DNA from: a virus | DNA length: 26,078 bases | Reading direction: 5' to 3' (one strand) | IMG/VR virus record: IMGVR_UViG_3300044825_000304 | Span: 1 to 26,078 of that record | Shown here: one piece after another, positions 15,483 to 23,036 of the stretch | How the letters are laid out: each line of letters begins with the position of its first letter | Position numbering within the stretch: position 1 is the stretch's first letter | Notes under the pieces: model-generated | Database searches by the model: none | What the model was told of the DNA's origin: nothing | Seen by the model: the letters and a program-made list of their open reading frames with translations, nothing else | Program-made: the position numbers and the translations under genes

Positions 15483-16283
15483 TTAGGCTGTCCACTGATA
15501 ATACGAAATCCCGCCAGCACCGCCGCCACCGCCAGCAGTGGTGTCTGTCGCGGGTGATCCGGCCCCGCCGCCACCCGCACCGATCAACCACGCCTTGAGC
15601 GTCAGCGTCCCGGCTGGGATGCTATACGATGTGCCTGAAGTCAAAACGACTGCGGCATTGCTGTTTGTCTGGATGACGAGGCAGCCGCCTCCGCCAGCTC
15701 CGCCAGCGCGGATTGCCGACAAACCAGCGGCTCCGCCACCCCCACCGCCCAAGCTTCCGGCCCCGCCAGCGCCGCCGTACCATCCAGCGCCGCCACCACC
15801 TGCGCCAACCCCAGTTCCGGGTGACCCGTTCTTTTCGTTATTTGGTGTCGCGCCAGAGTCGGCACCAGCGCCGCCTGTTCCAAGCGCAAATCCAGAGCCA
15901 GACAGGGCTGTGCTTAATCCCTGAAAATTAATTGCGCTCGCGCCTGCTTGGCCATTGTCGTTGGCCCACGCACCATTGTTGGAGACGTTGATACCGCCAC
16001 CACCGCCGCCGCCATTGTCGCCACTGGCCCCGCCACCCGTGCCGCCCGTCGCGTTTGAGCTTCCGCCAGATGCGGTCCCGCCAGCAGCGGTGGCCCCAGT
16101 ATTGTACAGCCCACCGCTCCCGCCGTTGGCCGTCAACGAGATGCCCTTGTACGACAGGGTGCTGGCTCCGCCGCTGGATCCGCTGGCAGCGCCAGATCCG
16201 GCTGCCCCGCCAGTTCCTAGGCTGTATGTGACCGAGCCACTAAGCGACGGCGCAGATGCGCCCATGAGCCTTGCAGAAAGCAT
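15483..16283 (-). CDS. Glycine-rich tail fibre tip/adhesin candidate, copy 1, 266 aa
   Basis: The protein starts [20 protein letters not shown] and then contains long glycine-rich stretches (GGGGGGGINVSNNGAW, GGGGAGWYGGAGGAGSLGGG) interrupted by short segments such as INFQGLSTALSGSGF and CLVIQTNSNAAVV. It ends in a conserved-looking glycine-rich tail before ISYYQWTA. Size and composition suggest a compact polyglycine-type domain on a fibre tip. The start ATG overlaps the fibre stop by one base, exactly as in copy 2. It is shorter than copy 2 because it lacks the beta-rich N-terminal half. Confidence 0.75.
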   Translation of the reverse strand: MLSARLMGASAPSLSGSVTYSLGTGGAAGSGAASGSSGGASTLSYKGISLTANGGSGGLYNTGATAAGGTASGGSSNATGGTGGGASGDNGGGGGGGINVSNNGAWANDNGQAGASAINFQGLSTALSGSGFALGTGGAGADSGATPNNEKNGSPGTGVGAGGGGAGWYGGAGGAGSLGGGGGGAAGLSAIRAGGAGGGGCLVIQTNSNAAVVLTSGTSYSIPAGTLTLKAWLIGAGGGGAGSPATDTTAGGGGGAGGISYYQWTA

Positions 16284-17101
16284 TATGCGTCCCCAACGCG
16301 AGCGCCGTAGATCGTCGTGCCGACCTTCCACAAAACGATGACCGTAAACCCGCTCGTCGCCAGCGTCGGGGCCACACCCCCGTTCGTTTCCCAGACCGGG
16401 GCGAGCGTGGTCCATGTGATGGTGTTGGCCGTGCCATCATCAATCATCAGCGTGATGGATTGCCCGGCTGCCCAGTTCACCTGCCCCGGTGTGCGGCTCG
16501 CGCCAAGGGTCCACGTCTGGATTGAGCCGTTGTTCGGGTCTAGGTTGACGGTCGTGCCGTCTGTGATGGCAAAAACCTCTTCCGTATAGCCGTCGTTCAG
16601 CACGGCCTTTTCTAGCGTCTTGTTCGTCAGTGTCTGCGCGTCGGTCGTCCCGACGACAGCGCCGCTTGGGATGGCCTTTTGCGCCGCAGACCCATCGATG
16701 TTGCCCGAAGAGTTGGACAGCACGAAGCTGGACGCCGCAATGCCGCTCAGGGTGTTGCTGTCCGCGCTGATCGTTTTGTTGGTCAGAGCCTGCGCCTCGT
16801 CAGGTTGCACAATGTCGGCGGCCAGAGCGGAAACGTACACGACGGCGGAGCCAGACAGGTTTAGCAAAGACCCCGTGCTGGATTGCACCAGAGACCGCGA
16901 GAGCGTCGTGCCAGACGACGTGTAGGTGCCCGTCCCGATTTCCCAAGCCGCGCCATCCTCAATGACGTAGCTGACCACGTTTGAGTTGGAGACGCCCGCA
17001 TTGGCGAACGTCTGGAAGCCAGCAAGCGCAGAGCCGAGCGTAATGGTGCCAGACCCCGTAGTGGCGGTTGTCATCTTCGCGCGGTTTACCAGCTTAGGCA
17101 T
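16283..17101 (-). CDS. Tail fibre protein, copy 1, 272 aa
   Basis: The N-terminal part (about 1-90) is beta-rich and contains [20 protein letters not shown] and [20 protein letters not shown], a pattern common in phage tail proteins. Two LTNKT units ([12 protein letters not shown] near 105 and [12 protein letters not shown] near 158) are typical fibre stalk repeats. The C-terminal domain 187-272 ([13 protein letters not shown] to YGARVGDA) matches copy 2. The ATG is preceded by GAGGTGAG. It lies 10 bases after the Gp80-like gene and overlaps the glycine-rich gene by one base. Confidence 0.82.
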   Translation of the reverse strand: MPKLVNRAKMTTATTGSGTITLGSALAGFQTFANAGVSNSNVVSYVIEDGAAWEIGTGTYTSSGTTLSRSLVQSSTGSLLNLSGSAVVYVSALAADIVQPDEAQALTNKTISADSNTLSGIAASSFVLSNSSGNIDGSAAQKAIPSGAVVGTTDAQTLTNKTLEKAVLNDGYTEEVFAITDGTTVNLDPNNGSIQTWTLGASRTPGQVNWAAGQSITLMIDDGTANTITWTTLAPVWETNGGVAPTLATSGFTVIVLWKVGTTIYGARVGDA

Positions 17102-17111
17102 TCATCTCACC

Positions 17112-17492
17112 TCAATCGAGCGTTACGTCCAGATCACCCGTCGGGATACGCAGAACGTCGCCCGTGTCGATGGTCTTGGACGCGGTCAGCGCAGCATAGG
17201 CAATCATGTTGCCGGATGTCTGGGCGTCGAAGATGGCCGCGTGGGTAATGGTGCCCCAGCTTCCAGATGCAGCCGCAAATTCGACAGCGGCGCTGTTCGA
17301 TGCGTTGTTGCCGCTCACCGTGAATGTGACAGAGGCGCGCCCGTAGTTGTTGCCGCTGACCTCGGTGCCGCCGCCAGTCTCGCCGGGGGCAGCCGTGAAC
17401 AGGCCGATCCACCATGCCGTCGGGCGGGTCGGAGATCCTGTGGTAAGCGTCCACTGGAGGACGCGCGTTTCAAAGTCGTTGGTAAAGCTCAT
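17112..17492 (-). CDS. Gp80-like phage tail fibre protein, 126 aa
   Basis: The start is the ATG overlapping the adaptor gene stop (ATGA), giving MSFTNDFETRVLQWTLTTGS. The sequence WWIGLFTAAPGETGGGTEVS, NNYGRASVTFTVSG, WGTITHAAIFDAQTSGNMIA and a C-terminal RIPTGDLDVTLD is the recognisable pattern of the small phage fibre family often labelled Gp80 or phage tail fibre protein. It is beta-rich and probably trimeric. It heads the fibre region, directly before cassette copy 1, so it could link fibres to the tail. Confidence 0.75.
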   Translation of the reverse strand: MSFTNDFETRVLQWTLTTGSPTRPTAWWIGLFTAAPGETGGGTEVSGNNYGRASVTFTVSGNNASNSAAVEFAAASGSWGTITHAAIFDAQTSGNMIAYAALTASKTIDTGDVLRIPTGDLDVTLD

Positions 17493-18115
17493 GGCGCACC
17501 TCTCTTGGGTTTCATGACAAGCCCAGACCCGCCGTATTTGGCATCGCTGGAGCTGGTGTTCAGGGCATTCAGGCTCAGGGCGAACAGAGCCTCCCACACT
17601 TGGATGCGGGCGTCGTCTTTCAGGTATGGCGCGGAGTGAACCAGAGCGCCATACAGGTAGGCGTCCGGGGCCTCGGTCAGCAGCCAGTTCGTCGCGTTGG
17701 TGGAAGACAGCGCGGGCACGCGCCCGTAATACACCAGCGATGCGTTGTAGGTGATGTCGGGCGTCGGGTACAGCTCGATGCCGCCAGCCGTCAGAGCGTA
17801 ATTCGTCGGGCGGGCTACGCGGTCGTTGCGGTCACCGCGCAGTTGCAGCATTTGAGCCGTGCTGATCGGTGCCACCTCGCTTGTCGGCCCGTCGGTGATC
17901 TGCAGTCGGATGGGCTGCAGGAAGTCAGCCGGGATCGCGCTGTATTGCGTGTCCAGTTGGGCCGTGCTGCGCTTCTCCATGCGCCAGTGACGCAGCTCGC
18001 GGTCGATCCGGCTTTCGGCCAGACGGATGAAGCTGGGGATGGCCGACGTCAGGTCGTCGCGGTTCAGAAAGTCCGCGACGGATGACTTCAGTTCATCGTA
18101 CGTTGCAATGGTCAT
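17489..18115 (-). CDS. Head-tail adaptor protein (SU10 adaptor-like), 208 aa
   Basis: The pattern MTIATYDELKSSVADFLNRD, FIRLAESRIDRELRHWRMEK, PADFLQPIRLQITDG, GIELYPTPD, LVYYGRVPAL and TEAPDAYLYGALVHSAPYLK is characteristic of podovirus adaptor proteins that form a ring between portal and nozzle. Its partners are therefore the portal at the left edge and the tail protein at 8151-9626, although they are far away in the gene order. It is coupled by ATGA to the genes on both sides. Confidence is high on family pattern. Confidence 0.85.
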   Translation of the reverse strand: MTIATYDELKSSVADFLNRDDLTSAIPSFIRLAESRIDRELRHWRMEKRSTAQLDTQYSAIPADFLQPIRLQITDGPTSEVAPISTAQMLQLRGDRNDRVARPTNYALTAGGIELYPTPDITYNASLVYYGRVPALSSTNATNWLLTEAPDAYLYGALVHSAPYLKDDARIQVWEALFALSLNALNTSSSDAKYGGSGLVMKPKRGAP

Positions 18116-18417
18116 TTCTTCTTCGCCTCGTTGCGGGCCGAAATGGCCTTGGCTTTAGCCTTGGCGTCCGCCTTGCTGCTCGCGCCCCACGCGTTCAGTG
18201 ATAACAGAAGCCGCGTGGGTTTTCCATCGGCATCACGCTCGGGGCCGGGCATGCCGCCCATTCTGGCCAAGAAGGACGCCCGGCGCGGGTTGTCGCCAGC
18301 CTTCACGGGCGGCTTCAGGTTCATGCCCTCGGCCTTCGCGGATGCGCGCCCTTTAGCGTTCAGGCCGCCCTTGGGGTTCTTGCCTTCTGCGCGCTGCCAA
18401 GCCGGGGTTTTAGCCAT
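18112..18417 (-). CDS. Small basic phage protein, DUF6321-like, 101 aa
   Basis: The sequence TPAWQRAEGKNPKGGLNAKG, GDNPRRASFLARMGG and RLLLSLNAWGASSKADAKAK is a pattern I recall from many phages, annotated as a domain of unknown function (I believe DUF6321). It is rich in Lys, Ala and Gly with a very basic C-terminus, suggesting nucleic-acid contact or packaging inside the head. It is linked by overlapping start and stop codons to its neighbours, between the adaptor and a run of microgenes. The role is unknown. Confidence 0.75.
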   Translation of the reverse strand: MAKTPAWQRAEGKNPKGGLNAKGRASAKAEGMNLKPPVKAGDNPRRASFLARMGGMPGPERDADGKPTRLLLSLNAWGASSKADAKAKAKAISARNEAKKK

Positions 18418-18563
18418 TACTTGCCCTTTTTCGCTGTCTTTGCCGAGGCCTTGAAGGCTGCAGCCGTGGGCGCGCCTTTGGTGCCCGGCTTCCGCATCTT
18501 CTCTCCCGACCCGGCCTTGATGCGCTCACGTTTCGCGTGGATGCTGGCGTAGAGACCTTTCAT
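18417..18563 (-). CDS. Small basic phage protein, 48 aa
   Basis: The protein starts MKGLYASIHAKRERIKAGSG and continues EKMRKPGTKGAPTAAAFKAS to a Lys-rich end. This short protein recurs in phages beside the DUF6321-like and DUF6496-like genes. I take the ATG that overlaps the upstream stop (ATGA) rather than the longer frame. With Lys/Arg making up much of the sequence it may bind DNA or be packaged. Function unknown. Confidence 0.7.
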   Translation of the reverse strand: MKGLYASIHAKRERIKAGSGEKMRKPGTKGAPTAAAFKASAKTAKKGK

Positions 18564-18796
18564 TCCACAATCCCCCAATCTTCGCCCAGCATGTCGGTCT
18601 GCGAGGCCAGCCACGGCACCCGCGCACCGGGCGTATTGGCAGCGTCGTCAGGGTAGTTCAGATACACATAGGGCAGCGTCATCTTGCTGTGGGCGTCCGG
18701 GCGCTGAAGTTCGAGCCACAGCCCCCTCCCGTTCCAGCCAGAGCGGGCCACACGCTTTCCGTCCTTCAGCGCGGCAAGCGCGTCTCCAAAGTTCAT
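18560..18796 (-). CDS. DUF2829 / Tad2-like protein (possible anti-Thoeris sponge), 78 aa
   Basis: This is a complete single-domain DUF2829 protein: FGDALAALKDGKRVARSGWN at 3-22 followed by GRGLWLEL, and the C-terminal PWLASQTDMLGEDW at 61-74. The family is now named Thoeris anti-defence 2 (Tad2)-like because phage members bind the cyclic ADP-ribose signal made by ThsB TIR proteins, and some also bind cyclic dinucleotides, thus blocking abortive defence. The length is close to characterised members. It is translationally coupled on both sides by ATGA overlaps and would be made with the late operon unless an internal promoter exists. Family membership is clear; actual ligand binding is inferred. 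Confidence 0.85.
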   Translation of the reverse strand: MNFGDALAALKDGKRVARSGWNGRGLWLELQRPDAHSKMTLPYVYLNYPDDAANTPGARVPWLASQTDMLGEDWGIVE

Positions 18797-18894
18797 TTCT
18801 TACCGCCTTTGGCCATGCACTTGCCAGCGGCTTTGCACTTAGCGGGCGTCGGGCAGCCCTTGCAGGGCATGAACTTCATGGTCGGCTTTTTCAT
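18793..18894 (-). CDS. 33-aa Cys/Lys-rich microprotein
   Basis: The ATG overlaps the stop of the DUF6496-like gene (ATGA), and its own stop overlaps the Tad2-like ATG, so it is translated in the chain. The sequence [20 protein letters not shown] continues [13 protein letters not shown]. Four Cys at residues 11, 14, 20 and 26 (CxxC, then spacings of 6 and 6) among many Lys suggest a metal-binding knuckle or a reduced basic peptide. The perfect coupling on both sides supports a real gene despite its size. Function unknown. Confidence 0.65.
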   Translation of the reverse strand: MKKPTMKFMPCKGCPTPAKCKAAGKCMAKGGKK

Positions 18895-19022
18895 TTCTTC
18901 TTCGCCTTTCCTGCTTTGCTGAGTGCGATGGCGATGGCCTGCTTCTGCGGCTTCCCGGCCTTCATCTCGGCGCGGATGTTAGCCGAGATTACTTTCTTGG
19001 ACGATCCCTTTTTCAGCGGCAT
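18891..19022 (-). CDS. DUF6496-like small protein, 43 aa
   Basis: The sequence [20 protein letters not shown] followed by [20 protein letters not shown] and KKK is a well-conserved phage microprotein pattern I associate with DUF6496. It has a helix with regularly spaced basic residues and a Lys-rich tail. Its ATG shares one base with the stop of the 557-aa gene (TGATG), and its stop overlaps the next start. The role is unknown; the basic nature suggests DNA contact. Confidence 0.75.
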   Translation of the reverse strand: MPLKKGSSKKVISANIRAEMKAGKPQKQAIAIALSKAGKAKKK

Positions 19023-20695
19023 CAGTATTGCTCCTCTTCGGGCTGCATGGCGAACAGTCCGCCAGCCGGGAGGGCCAGAAGACCTTTGTTGCGGATAAAA
19101 TCGCGCAGTGTGTCGTCGAAGGTGCGGCCAGTCTCTGCCGCCCGCTCCCCGACGCGCCGACGGAAAAGGTCCATGAAGGTGCCACGGCTGGTCTGGTCCA
19201 AGCCAGTGCGATCCGCCGCGCCCATCCAGAGGGCAGCCTGAGTTTGCGCCGGGGTCAGGCCCAACTCGTCGCCGACTTCCTTCATGAATTCCTCAAAATG
19301 CGCGTATTCAGCGTCGTTTGGCTTGTCCGCGTACAGTGACGGGATGTCGAACTCCTGCAGCCCCTGAAGGTCTGCCGCGCCGTCCTTCACAGCCTTCTTC
19401 GCGTTAAACGTGATGACGGGCTTGCCCTTCACGTCCTTAACCGCGATGTATTTTGCCGCATCGGGGAAGCGGGCCGTGATGGCGTCCGCTGCAGCCTTGC
19501 CGATGCCAGCCTGACCAGACAGGAACTCCGGGTCGTTGCTGGCCATCGCCATGAAACGAGTGAAGTGCAGGTCAGCCGCGATGTTGCGTGCGTTGCCCTT
19601 CAGGCTGTTGGTAAAGCCCTTTGGTTTCGGGTTGTCGGTCATGCTGCTCATGGCACCAGAGACGCCCGGCTCCGGCTCGCCAGACCACGCACCCTGACGC
19701 TGGCGTGCGTGGATAAGCTCCTGCAGACCCTGCGACTGGTGACCGTACCCAGCAGGGCGCGTGCGGCCAAATTGGCGGGCGTCCTCAAGGTTGGTGATGT
19801 CGAGCAGGCCAGCGGCGTACTCGGGGTCGGTCGCCAGACGGTTTCGCATGGCCGACGCGCTTTTGATGTTCGCGGGCACGTTCGACATCGGGCTGCCCGC
19901 GCCCATCAGGTCCATGAACTGCGACCATTCGGCGTTGCCAGCCTCTTCGCCCAACTCGCCGACGAACCAGTCGCGCAATTCCTCGGTATTATACCAGTCT
20001 TGGCCACGAATATCGGGCGATATGCCCCGCCGGATTGTCTCGAACATGTCTGCGCGCACAGGGTTGTTCGGGTCGCGCAGGGCGGCCAGCGCACGCTCAA
20101 CTCGCGGCGTCGGGGCTTTCGGCTTGTAGCGCAGGAAGCTGATTTCGCTGCGATCCGGCGCTGCGCCGACGTATCTGGGGTCGTTGCGTGGTGCAAACGG
20201 CCCTGCAGGGTCAGCTTCCGGGCGAGGTGCGCCCTTTTTCGGCTTGACCACCGTCGGCGCTGTAGATGTCGTGCCTGGAACTGGCACGCCGCCATACTCG
20301 CTGGCACCAAACTGCCGGGCCATGTCGCCCGCAGCCTGCGTGGTGGGCGATCCGCCAAGCAGACCCTCCATAATCGCGGTCGCCGCCGGGCCGCCGACAC
20401 GACGAGCCACAGCCGCAGGGCCAGCCGCGCCAGCCACACCCGACAGCATGTCGCCCAAGGCTGCCAAACGGTCGTATCCGCCCATATTGGGGGAGAACAT
20501 GCGCTCGCCAGCCTGCATGGACTGGCCCATAGCTTCGACCGGGTTCAGAAATTGGTTCAGCAGCGCCAGACGCTCGTCAATCCCGCCCGGTAAATCCATG
20601 AGGCCCGGCTTGCGTGGGGCGACGCCACGGCTGCGAGGCTCGGCCATGAGGGCCAGATCACGTTGGCGTAGTGCGCGCTCTAGTTCGTCCGCCAT
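19022..20695 (-). CDS. Large virion-type protein, possibly DUF7178-like, 557 aa
   Basis: The N-terminal 100 residues are helical and Ala/Gly-rich with [20 protein letters not shown] near 81-100, resembling ends of phage polyvalent or internal virion proteins. A Pro/Lys-rich linker follows (about 140-200). The C-terminal half contains [20 protein letters not shown] and [20 protein letters not shown], phrases I associate with DUF7178 domains in phage virion proteins. It ends [14 protein letters not shown] lies 5 bases before the ATG, right after the transglycosylase stop. Packaging with the DNA is plausible; no catalytic motif is recognised with certainty. Confidence 0.6.
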   Translation of the reverse strand: MADELERALRQRDLALMAEPRSRGVAPRKPGLMDLPGGIDERLALLNQFLNPVEAMGQSMQAGERMFSPNMGGYDRLAALGDMLSGVAGAAGPAAVARRVGGPAATAIMEGLLGGSPTTQAAGDMARQFGASEYGGVPVPGTTSTAPTVVKPKKGAPRPEADPAGPFAPRNDPRYVGAAPDRSEISFLRYKPKAPTPRVERALAALRDPNNPVRADMFETIRRGISPDIRGQDWYNTEELRDWFVGELGEEAGNAEWSQFMDLMGAGSPMSNVPANIKSASAMRNRLATDPEYAAGLLDITNLEDARQFGRTRPAGYGHQSQGLQELIHARQRQGAWSGEPEPGVSGAMSSMTDNPKPKGFTNSLKGNARNIAADLHFTRFMAMASNDPEFLSGQAGIGKAAADAITARFPDAAKYIAVKDVKGKPVITFNAKKAVKDGAADLQGLQEFDIPSLYADKPNDAEYAHFEEFMKEVGDELGLTPAQTQAALWMGAADRTGLDQTSRGTFMDLFRRRVGERAAETGRTFDDTLRDFIRNKGLLALPAGGLFAMQPEEEQY

Positions 20696-20704
20696 GTCAG
20701 CCTC

Positions 20705-21229
20705 TTATCGCATAGACAGCAGGCCCTCTGGCCGCCGCAGGGGTCTCGGTGACGTCACGCGCTGCGTGCCGTAGGTTCCAGTTGCCGGGAGAGCTGACCC
20801 GGTCATCTCTTCGTATTTCGCGCGGATCTTGGGGATGTAATCCCGCGACTGCTCGGGAAGATCCTCAAACCTGCCGTTCCAGCGCATGGCGTTGGTCGGA
20901 CCCCAGTTGTAGGCCGCCAGCGCGCGGTCGATGTCGCCGCCCGTCAGGTCGAGCATGGCGCGCAAATAGTCATCGCCCATCAGATAGCTCAGGTCAGGCT
21001 CGTAAAGCAGACCCTGAGCCGCCGCCGGGGTGCGCTCGGTGACAGGGTAGCCGCGCTCTTCTGCCCGGTCGAAGATGTTTCTAACATCATCGCGCGGGTT
21101 CATGGCTGTCTCTGGCATGAGCTGCGTCAGGCCAGCCGCGCCCTTCTTGGAGACAGCCATCGGATCGCCGCCGCTTTCGGCGTAGATCAGGGCGTCGAGG
21201 AGAGCCTTGAGATCGAACTGTTCAGCCAT
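20705..21229 (-). CDS. Lytic transglycosylase (SLT domain), 174 aa
   Basis: The protein has the SLT motif series: IYAESGGDPMAVSKKGAAGL with catalytic Glu18, GLTQLMPETA at 33-42 and AAYNWGP at 105-111, then RDYIPKIRAKY typical of the domain end. It cleaves peptidoglycan glycan strands with formation of 1,6-anhydro-muropeptides. No signal peptide is visible and it is not in the lysis cassette, so a virion-associated role in host entry is more likely than lysis. It is ATGA-coupled to the preceding Pro/Gly-rich gene. Confidence 0.88.
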   Translation of the reverse strand: MAEQFDLKALLDALIYAESGGDPMAVSKKGAAGLTQLMPETAMNPRDDVRNIFDRAEERGYPVTERTPAAAQGLLYEPDLSYLMGDDYLRAMLDLTGGDIDRALAAYNWGPTNAMRWNGRFEDLPEQSRDYIPKIRAKYEEMTGSALPATGTYGTQRVTSPRPLRRPEGLLSMR

Positions 21230-21573
21230 CAGCGCCGCTGCCCGCTCTGCGCGCGCATCATCGCCTCTTGGATGATCTGCATCAGTTGCTCGTCCGACAT
21301 CGCGCCCACAGGCGGCAGGGTCGTCGTCGTGATGGCACCCGGAGCGTACGGGCTGGGCGCGGGAGCCGCAGGCGTCGGCGATGACGAACCTCCGCCCATC
21401 ATCGGGCGGGGCATCGGGCGTGCGTCTGCCAGCCGATCCTGATAACCTTGCGGGCGGATGCCCAGAGCATTCAGAAACCCAGACAGCGGGCCGCCCTCGA
21501 AGGTCTGCCCCGAGCGTCCAGCGCCGCCGCCGTCCAGCATGTCGAGCAGGCCGAGAAACTTTTGCTGATCCAT
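21229..21573 (-). CDS. Pro/Gly-rich small phage protein, 114 aa
   Basis: The start is set at the ATG at 21573 because GGAGG lies 5 bases upstream. The sequence MDQQKFLGLLDMLDGGGAGR has a short helix, the middle is low-complexity (SSSPTPAAPAPSPYAPG), and the C-terminus ALMQ-type helix reads EQLMQIIQEAMMRAQSGQRR. Proteins of this layout often accompany terminase or head genes as scaffolding-like or internal components, but nothing specific can be assigned. Its stop overlaps the transglycosylase start. Confidence 0.6.
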   Translation of the reverse strand: MDQQKFLGLLDMLDGGGAGRSGQTFEGGPLSGFLNALGIRPQGYQDRLADARPMPRPMMGGGSSSPTPAAPAPSPYAPGAITTTTLPPVGAMSDEQLMQIIQEAMMRAQSGQRR

Positions 21574-21626
21574 GAGATCCTCCGTTTGCGGCACTTTACC
21601 AGATCGACCGCGCGTTGGCTATATCG

Positions 21627-23036
21627 TCACGCCACGCCCTTCAGACCGCGACGGATCGGCTTCGACCAGTTGGCCGTCGGCGTGCCCAAGGCCGTCGCGG
21701 CATCCCCGGCGAAACTCAGGAACACGGCGTCGGCCAAGTCAGGAGACCGCAGACCGCGCCGCCGCATGTCGTCCTTGCTCTCGGCCTTCACCTTACCCGT
21801 GGAGCCGAAGCTGTAGCGGATCGATGTCAGCTCTGCCAAGAGGGCCGCATTCTTCGGCAGTCGCGCCGTACGCTGCTCCAGCCAGCCACGCACGCGGAAG
21901 ATCAGCTCCGTCCGCAGGTTTGAGTAGGTGTTGCCGAAGGCGGGAGCCTCGCTGACGTTCACGCCGCGCACGGGCATGCCCAGCTCACGCATACGGTCCA
22001 CGACACCCGACCCGAGGCCGATGCTGTCGACCAATATCTCCACGGGCCGCTGGTTGGGCATGAGGGCGTCGTAGTACGCCTTCACGCGGCCCGTGGTCGC
22101 CATAAGGTCCAGACCCTGCCAAGCTTCGATATCCGTAATGACGTTGCCCGTACGGCGCACAAGCACGGTCCTGTCGCTGCCGAAGCGGGCCACGTCGAGC
22201 GACCAAACGGGGCGGATGTTGGACGAGACGACCACATCCCGCTCGACAGCCGCCTCGGCCAGATGCAGGGGGATGATGGTGTCGTCGTCGCCGAGGGGGA
22301 ACTCGCCCAACACGCGGATGCGGTAGGCGTTGCTGTCCTCCCCGTAGCGCGTCTTCATCTCCTCGACGAACTCTTTGGACACGCGCTTGCTCTCAATGCA
22401 CGACCAGTGCAGCGTGTGCCAGTGATCCGCCAGCCGTGTGTGCGTCTCGAAAAACGTGCCGCTCGTCCGCGTCGGGTTCCCGGCCAAAATCGTCACCGCG
22501 CTGTGGCCCGACATCGAACCCGAGGCCGCCTCGAAGACTTGTTCGGGCACACCCGAAGCCTCGTCCACCACCAGCATGACGTTGTCCGAGTGAACCCCGG
22601 CCAGCGCCTCGGGCTGCTCGGCCCTCGACGTTCTGGCCGAAATAAACGCCTCGCTGGCAGCCGCGATCAACTCGACGCGGTCGGTCTTCACCTCCAGCAA
22701 AACCTTCAAGGCCTCGGGCAGCTCGTTGATCCACCTCTTCAGCTCGGCGAACAGCGCGTCGTACAACTGGGCCGTCGTGGGGGCCGTCACCACAACCTTG
22801 TTCGGGAAGCGGAACAGCACGAACCACAGCATGCTCCAGCTCAGCGACGTTGACTTGCCCGTGCCGTGGCCCGACCTGACCGAGATCTTGCGCTCGCCCC
22901 TGCCGACGGCTCTCAGCAGATTGTCCTGATACGGCTCCGGCTCGGCACCGAGGATCTCGCGCACAAACAGACCCGGCCCGTCTTCCGTCGTACCGTACCG
23001 TACGATCATCTCCTCGAAGGGGTTCTGCGCGCTCAC
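21627..23036 (-). CDS. terL: Terminase large subunit, 469 aa
   Basis: This is the packaging motor ATPase and nuclease. Walker A SGHGTGKST is at 55-63, Walker B VMLVVDEA at 153-160, and coupling motif TILAGNPTR at 182-190. The RNase H-like nuclease acidic residues are visible as Asp281 in SLDVARFGSD, Asp337 in ILVDSIG and Asp433/Asp436 in SPDLADA. Length is normal. The start codon is GTG, overlapping the small subunit stop as GTGA, which couples production of the two subunits. It docks on the portal encoded about 20 kb further down the same strand. Confidence 0.96.
   Translation of the reverse strand: MSAQNPFEEMIVRYGTTEDGPGLFVREILGAEPEPYQDNLLRAVGRGERKISVRSGHGTGKSTSLSWSMLWFVLFRFPNKVVVTAPTTAQLYDALFAELKRWINELPEALKVLLEVKTDRVELIAAASEAFISARTSRAEQPEALAGVHSDNVMLVVDEASGVPEQVFEAASGSMSGHSAVTILAGNPTRTSGTFFETHTRLADHWHTLHWSCIESKRVSKEFVEEMKTRYGEDSNAYRIRVLGEFPLGDDDTIIPLHLAEAAVERDVVVSSNIRPVWSLDVARFGSDRTVLVRRTGNVITDIEAWQGLDLMATTGRVKAYYDALMPNQRPVEILVDSIGLGSGVVDRMRELGMPVRGVNVSEAPAFGNTYSNLRTELIFRVRGWLEQRTARLPKNAALLAELTSIRYSFGSTGKVKAESKDDMRRRGLRSPDLADAVFLSFAGDAATALGTPTANWSKPIRRGLKGVA

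Larger units (their letters stand above)
12238..17101 (-). repeat. Tandem duplication of a fibre / glycine-rich / chaperone cassette
   Basis: Copy 1 is fibre 17101-16283, glycine-rich protein 16283-15483 and chaperone 15468-14998. Copy 2 is fibre 14509-13847, glycine-rich protein 13847-12729 and chaperone 12708-12238. Order, strand and overlaps are the same, including fibre stop and glycine-rich start sharing one base inside GCATTATGCGTC in both copies. The fibre C-termini (copy 1 residues 187-272, copy 2 residues 138-220) are clearly homologous, both ending YGARVGDA. Only the Ser/Ala-rich gene 14521-14988 lies between the copies. The divergence indicates an old duplication or independent acquisition of a related cassette. 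Confidence 0.85.

Noticed and set aside
19565-20593. 342-codon plus-strand ORF
   Set aside because: It is antisense to the 557-aa gene, which is coupled to neighbours on both sides; the translation is Arg/His-rich without protein-like pattern.
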